NCBI GenBank assembly: GCA_025996755.1 | Contig: BNTR01000139.1 | Span: forward strand, 1-6,563 | Origin: Bacteroidia bacterium | GTDB taxonomy: Bacteria; Bacteroidota; Bacteroidia; Bacteroidales; Azobacteroidaceae | Length of the DNA: 6,563 bases | Direction: 5' to 3' | In this document: positions 5,615 to 6,563 of the stretch, piece after piece | How positions within the stretch are numbered: position 1 is the first letter of the stretch | Layout: each line of letters starts with the position of its first letter | Notes under the pieces: generated by a model | Told to the model about the DNA's origin: nothing | What the model saw: the letters and a program-made list of their open reading frames with translations, nothing else | Database searches by the model: none | Position numbers and translations under genes: made by a program

Positions 5615-6490
5615 ATGATAAACATTAAGACTTATATCAGAAAATCGGCTACATCGAATGACGGTGTCGTTTGGGTTTTGTTTTATACCAACCGTGAGAA
5701 GGTGCACTTTTCTACCAAGGTGAGATGTTTGGAAAAAGATTTCAACGAAAACACCGGCAGGGTAAAGAGTAGCGACAAAAATGCAGCGGACAAAAATTTG
5801 ATTATTGAGCAAATTTGGGCGCGTATCAATGCCGTTTTTGTGAAGTTCCGGTTGCGCGACAAGAAGATGACGCGGGATGGATTTATGCGCACCTACAATC
5901 GTCCGGATGACTTTGAAAATTTTCATGGTTTTTGCCGGAATTACTACAAGAAATTTTCAAAGATGAATGAGCCGGAAACGATGCAATCACACGACACGGT
6001 GCTCAAAAAGTTGCAGGAATACAGTCCGCATCTGCATTTTGATGACATCACAACCGATTGGTTAGATGATTATTATGCGTATTTGCGCAAAAAGTTGAAA
6101 AATTGCGAAAATACGGCGTACAAAAATATGTCCACTTTGCGCAAATATGTTCGGGCAGCGTGGAAAGCGGGGTATATGGACGAATACCCTTTTGACAATT
6201 GGAGCATTAAGCGGACACGCGCCAATTATACCTATCTGACTGAGGATGAGTTGGCAAAATTTATTGAAATTTATAAGGGAGGAGGTTTGGATGCCAAGCG
6301 GCATAAGGCATTGGAACTGTTTTTGTTTATGTGCTTTTCGTCCCTGCATATTGGCGATGCGTTTGATGAACAGAAATTTCGCGAAACGAATCCGCGCGTG
6401 CTCGAAAACGCGGCGAAAAAGGCGAATAACACCCATTATCAGATAACTTTTTGCATCCAAACGGGCGCGGATTATTCACTAAACCGTTAA
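5615..6490 (+). CDS. Tyrosine recombinase (integrase), chimeric and lacking its catalytic domain
   Basis: The 291-codon frame is only a natural protein up to about residue 249 (base 6361). That part has an N-terminal arm-binding region (INIKTYIRKSATSNDGVVWVLFY...), a SAM-like core-binding domain (about 103-200, NFHGFCRNYYKKFSKMNEPETMQSHDTVLKKL... and the helix NTAYKNMSTLRKYVRAAWKAG), then YLTEDELAKFIEIY and LELFLFMCFSSLHIGDA, the start of the catalytic domain at box I. The position of the first catalytic Arg appears to be His (SLHIGD). From G247 the frame runs into 24 codons identical to GlyRS residues 129-152, then 6 codons from the antitoxin upstream region, then antisense toxin sequence, and stops. 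The HxxR, second His and Tyr residues are absent, so this frame cannot recombine DNA as read. Position beside tRNA-Cys suggests the intact gene belongs to an integrated element. Confidence 0.8.
   Translation: MINIKTYIRKSATSNDGVVWVLFYTNREKVHFSTKVRCLEKDFNENTGRVKSSDKNAADKNLIIEQIWARINAVFVKFRLRDKKMTRDGFMRTYNRPDDFENFHGFCRNYYKKFSKMNEPETMQSHDTVLKKLQEYSPHLHFDDITTDWLDDYYAYLRKKLKNCENTAYKNMSTLRKYVRAAWKAGYMDEYPFDNWSIKRTRANYTYLTEDELAKFIEIYKGGGLDAKRHKALELFLFMCFSSLHIGDAFDEQKFRETNPRVLENAAKKANNTHYQITFCIQTGADYSLNR
6353..6424 (-). other. Exact inverted copy of a glyS segment (72 bases)
   Basis: Bases 6353-6424 are the reverse complement of 4798-4869 without a mismatch and encode GlyRS residues 129-152 in the recombinase frame. 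The first 8 bases (GGCGATGC, 6353-6360) probably belong to both parents, since they encode Gly-Asp-Ala of the recombinase box I as well. Identity stops at once on both sides (T6352 and A6425 differ from the glyS neighbours). A protein-coding fragment with no divergence points to a recent copy or a technical join, not ancient homology. Confidence 0.93.
6421..6442 (-). other. Exact inverted copy of the antitoxin upstream region (22 bases)
   Basis: Bases 6421-6442 are the reverse complement of 2037-2058, upstream of the antitoxin promoter. The segment overlaps the glyS copy by GGCG (6421-6424) and the toxin copy by TATCAG (6437-6442). A 22-base perfect match in a 6.5-kb window is not expected by chance, and it sits exactly between two other copied pieces. 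Confidence 0.85.
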
Positions 6491-6563
6491 TTGCACTTTT
6501 AATTTTCAGAAGATAATCAGGAGGTATCTTATTCAAAGATTTTAACGCCGGCTTTTCAATTGC
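6437..6563 (+). other. Exact copy of the RelE-like toxin gene (127 bases)
   Basis: Bases 6437-6563 equal 1643-1769 in the same orientation with no mismatch and run to the window edge. On the minus strand they encode toxin residues 8-49, with no start and no C-terminal sheet visible here. The copy may continue beyond the window. It ends the recombinase frame with TAA at 6488-6490. Confidence 0.93.

Noticed and set aside
5361..5618. An 85-codon frame across tRNA-Cys and its hairpin
   Set aside because: It overlaps a clear tRNA and a hairpin and has no family resemblance.
6327..6536. A 69-codon minus-strand frame with toxin-like N-terminus at the right end
   Set aside because: It is the copied toxin fragment read into the copied upstream and glyS pieces; not an independent gene.

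Overview
The window looks like a chromosomal contig from a member of the Bacteroidota. The evidence is promoters of the TAnnTTTG / TTTG type ahead of several genes, few Shine-Dalgarno sites, a lipoprotein and a 'YAQ' signal peptide of Bacteroidota style, a eukaryote-like alpha2 glycyl-tRNA synthetase, and a Bacteroidota-type tyrosine recombinase. No genus can be named from the sequence alone.

Left part (1-1261, + strand): the last 55 codons of an unrecognised gene, then a closely packed pair of envelope or periplasmic genes. The first is a 196-aa putative lipoprotein; two bases later comes a 153-aa protein with a cleavable signal peptide. Neither belongs to a family I recognise.

Repeat-rich islet (about 1243-2315): two copies of a 111-115 bp hairpin-forming intergenic repeat lie in direct orientation about 0.94 kb apart. 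Between them is a 24-bp inverted repeat pair (1425-1448 and 2102-2125) around a minus-strand, overlapping two-gene unit. That unit is a putative antitoxin of unknown family followed by a RelE/ParE-type toxin. The second hairpin copy carries with it the last 19 bases of the 153-aa gene and sits behind a decapitated signal-peptide ORF, so the islet records at least one past rearrangement.

Core part (2331-5447): a monofunctional biotin-protein ligase gene (birA, +) converges, with a 4-base overlap, on a minus-strand glyS-lemA unit. Divergent from glyS is a tRNA-Cys(GCA) gene with an almost ideal Bacteroidota promoter and a hairpin after it.

Right end (5615-6563): a tyrosine recombinase gene begins 167 bases after tRNA-Cys in the same direction, the usual layout of an element integrated at a tRNA gene. 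The gene is not intact. At its first catalytic box it runs in frame into a 72-base exact inverted copy of glyS, then a 22-base exact inverted copy of the region upstream of the antitoxin, then a 127-base exact copy of the toxin gene that continues to the window edge. The three joins share 8, 4 and 6 bases. This series of template switches is the most striking feature here. It is either a chimeric amplification/assembly product at a contig end or a real microhomology-mediated rearrangement. The last 200 bases should not be read as a natural protein terminus until that is settled.
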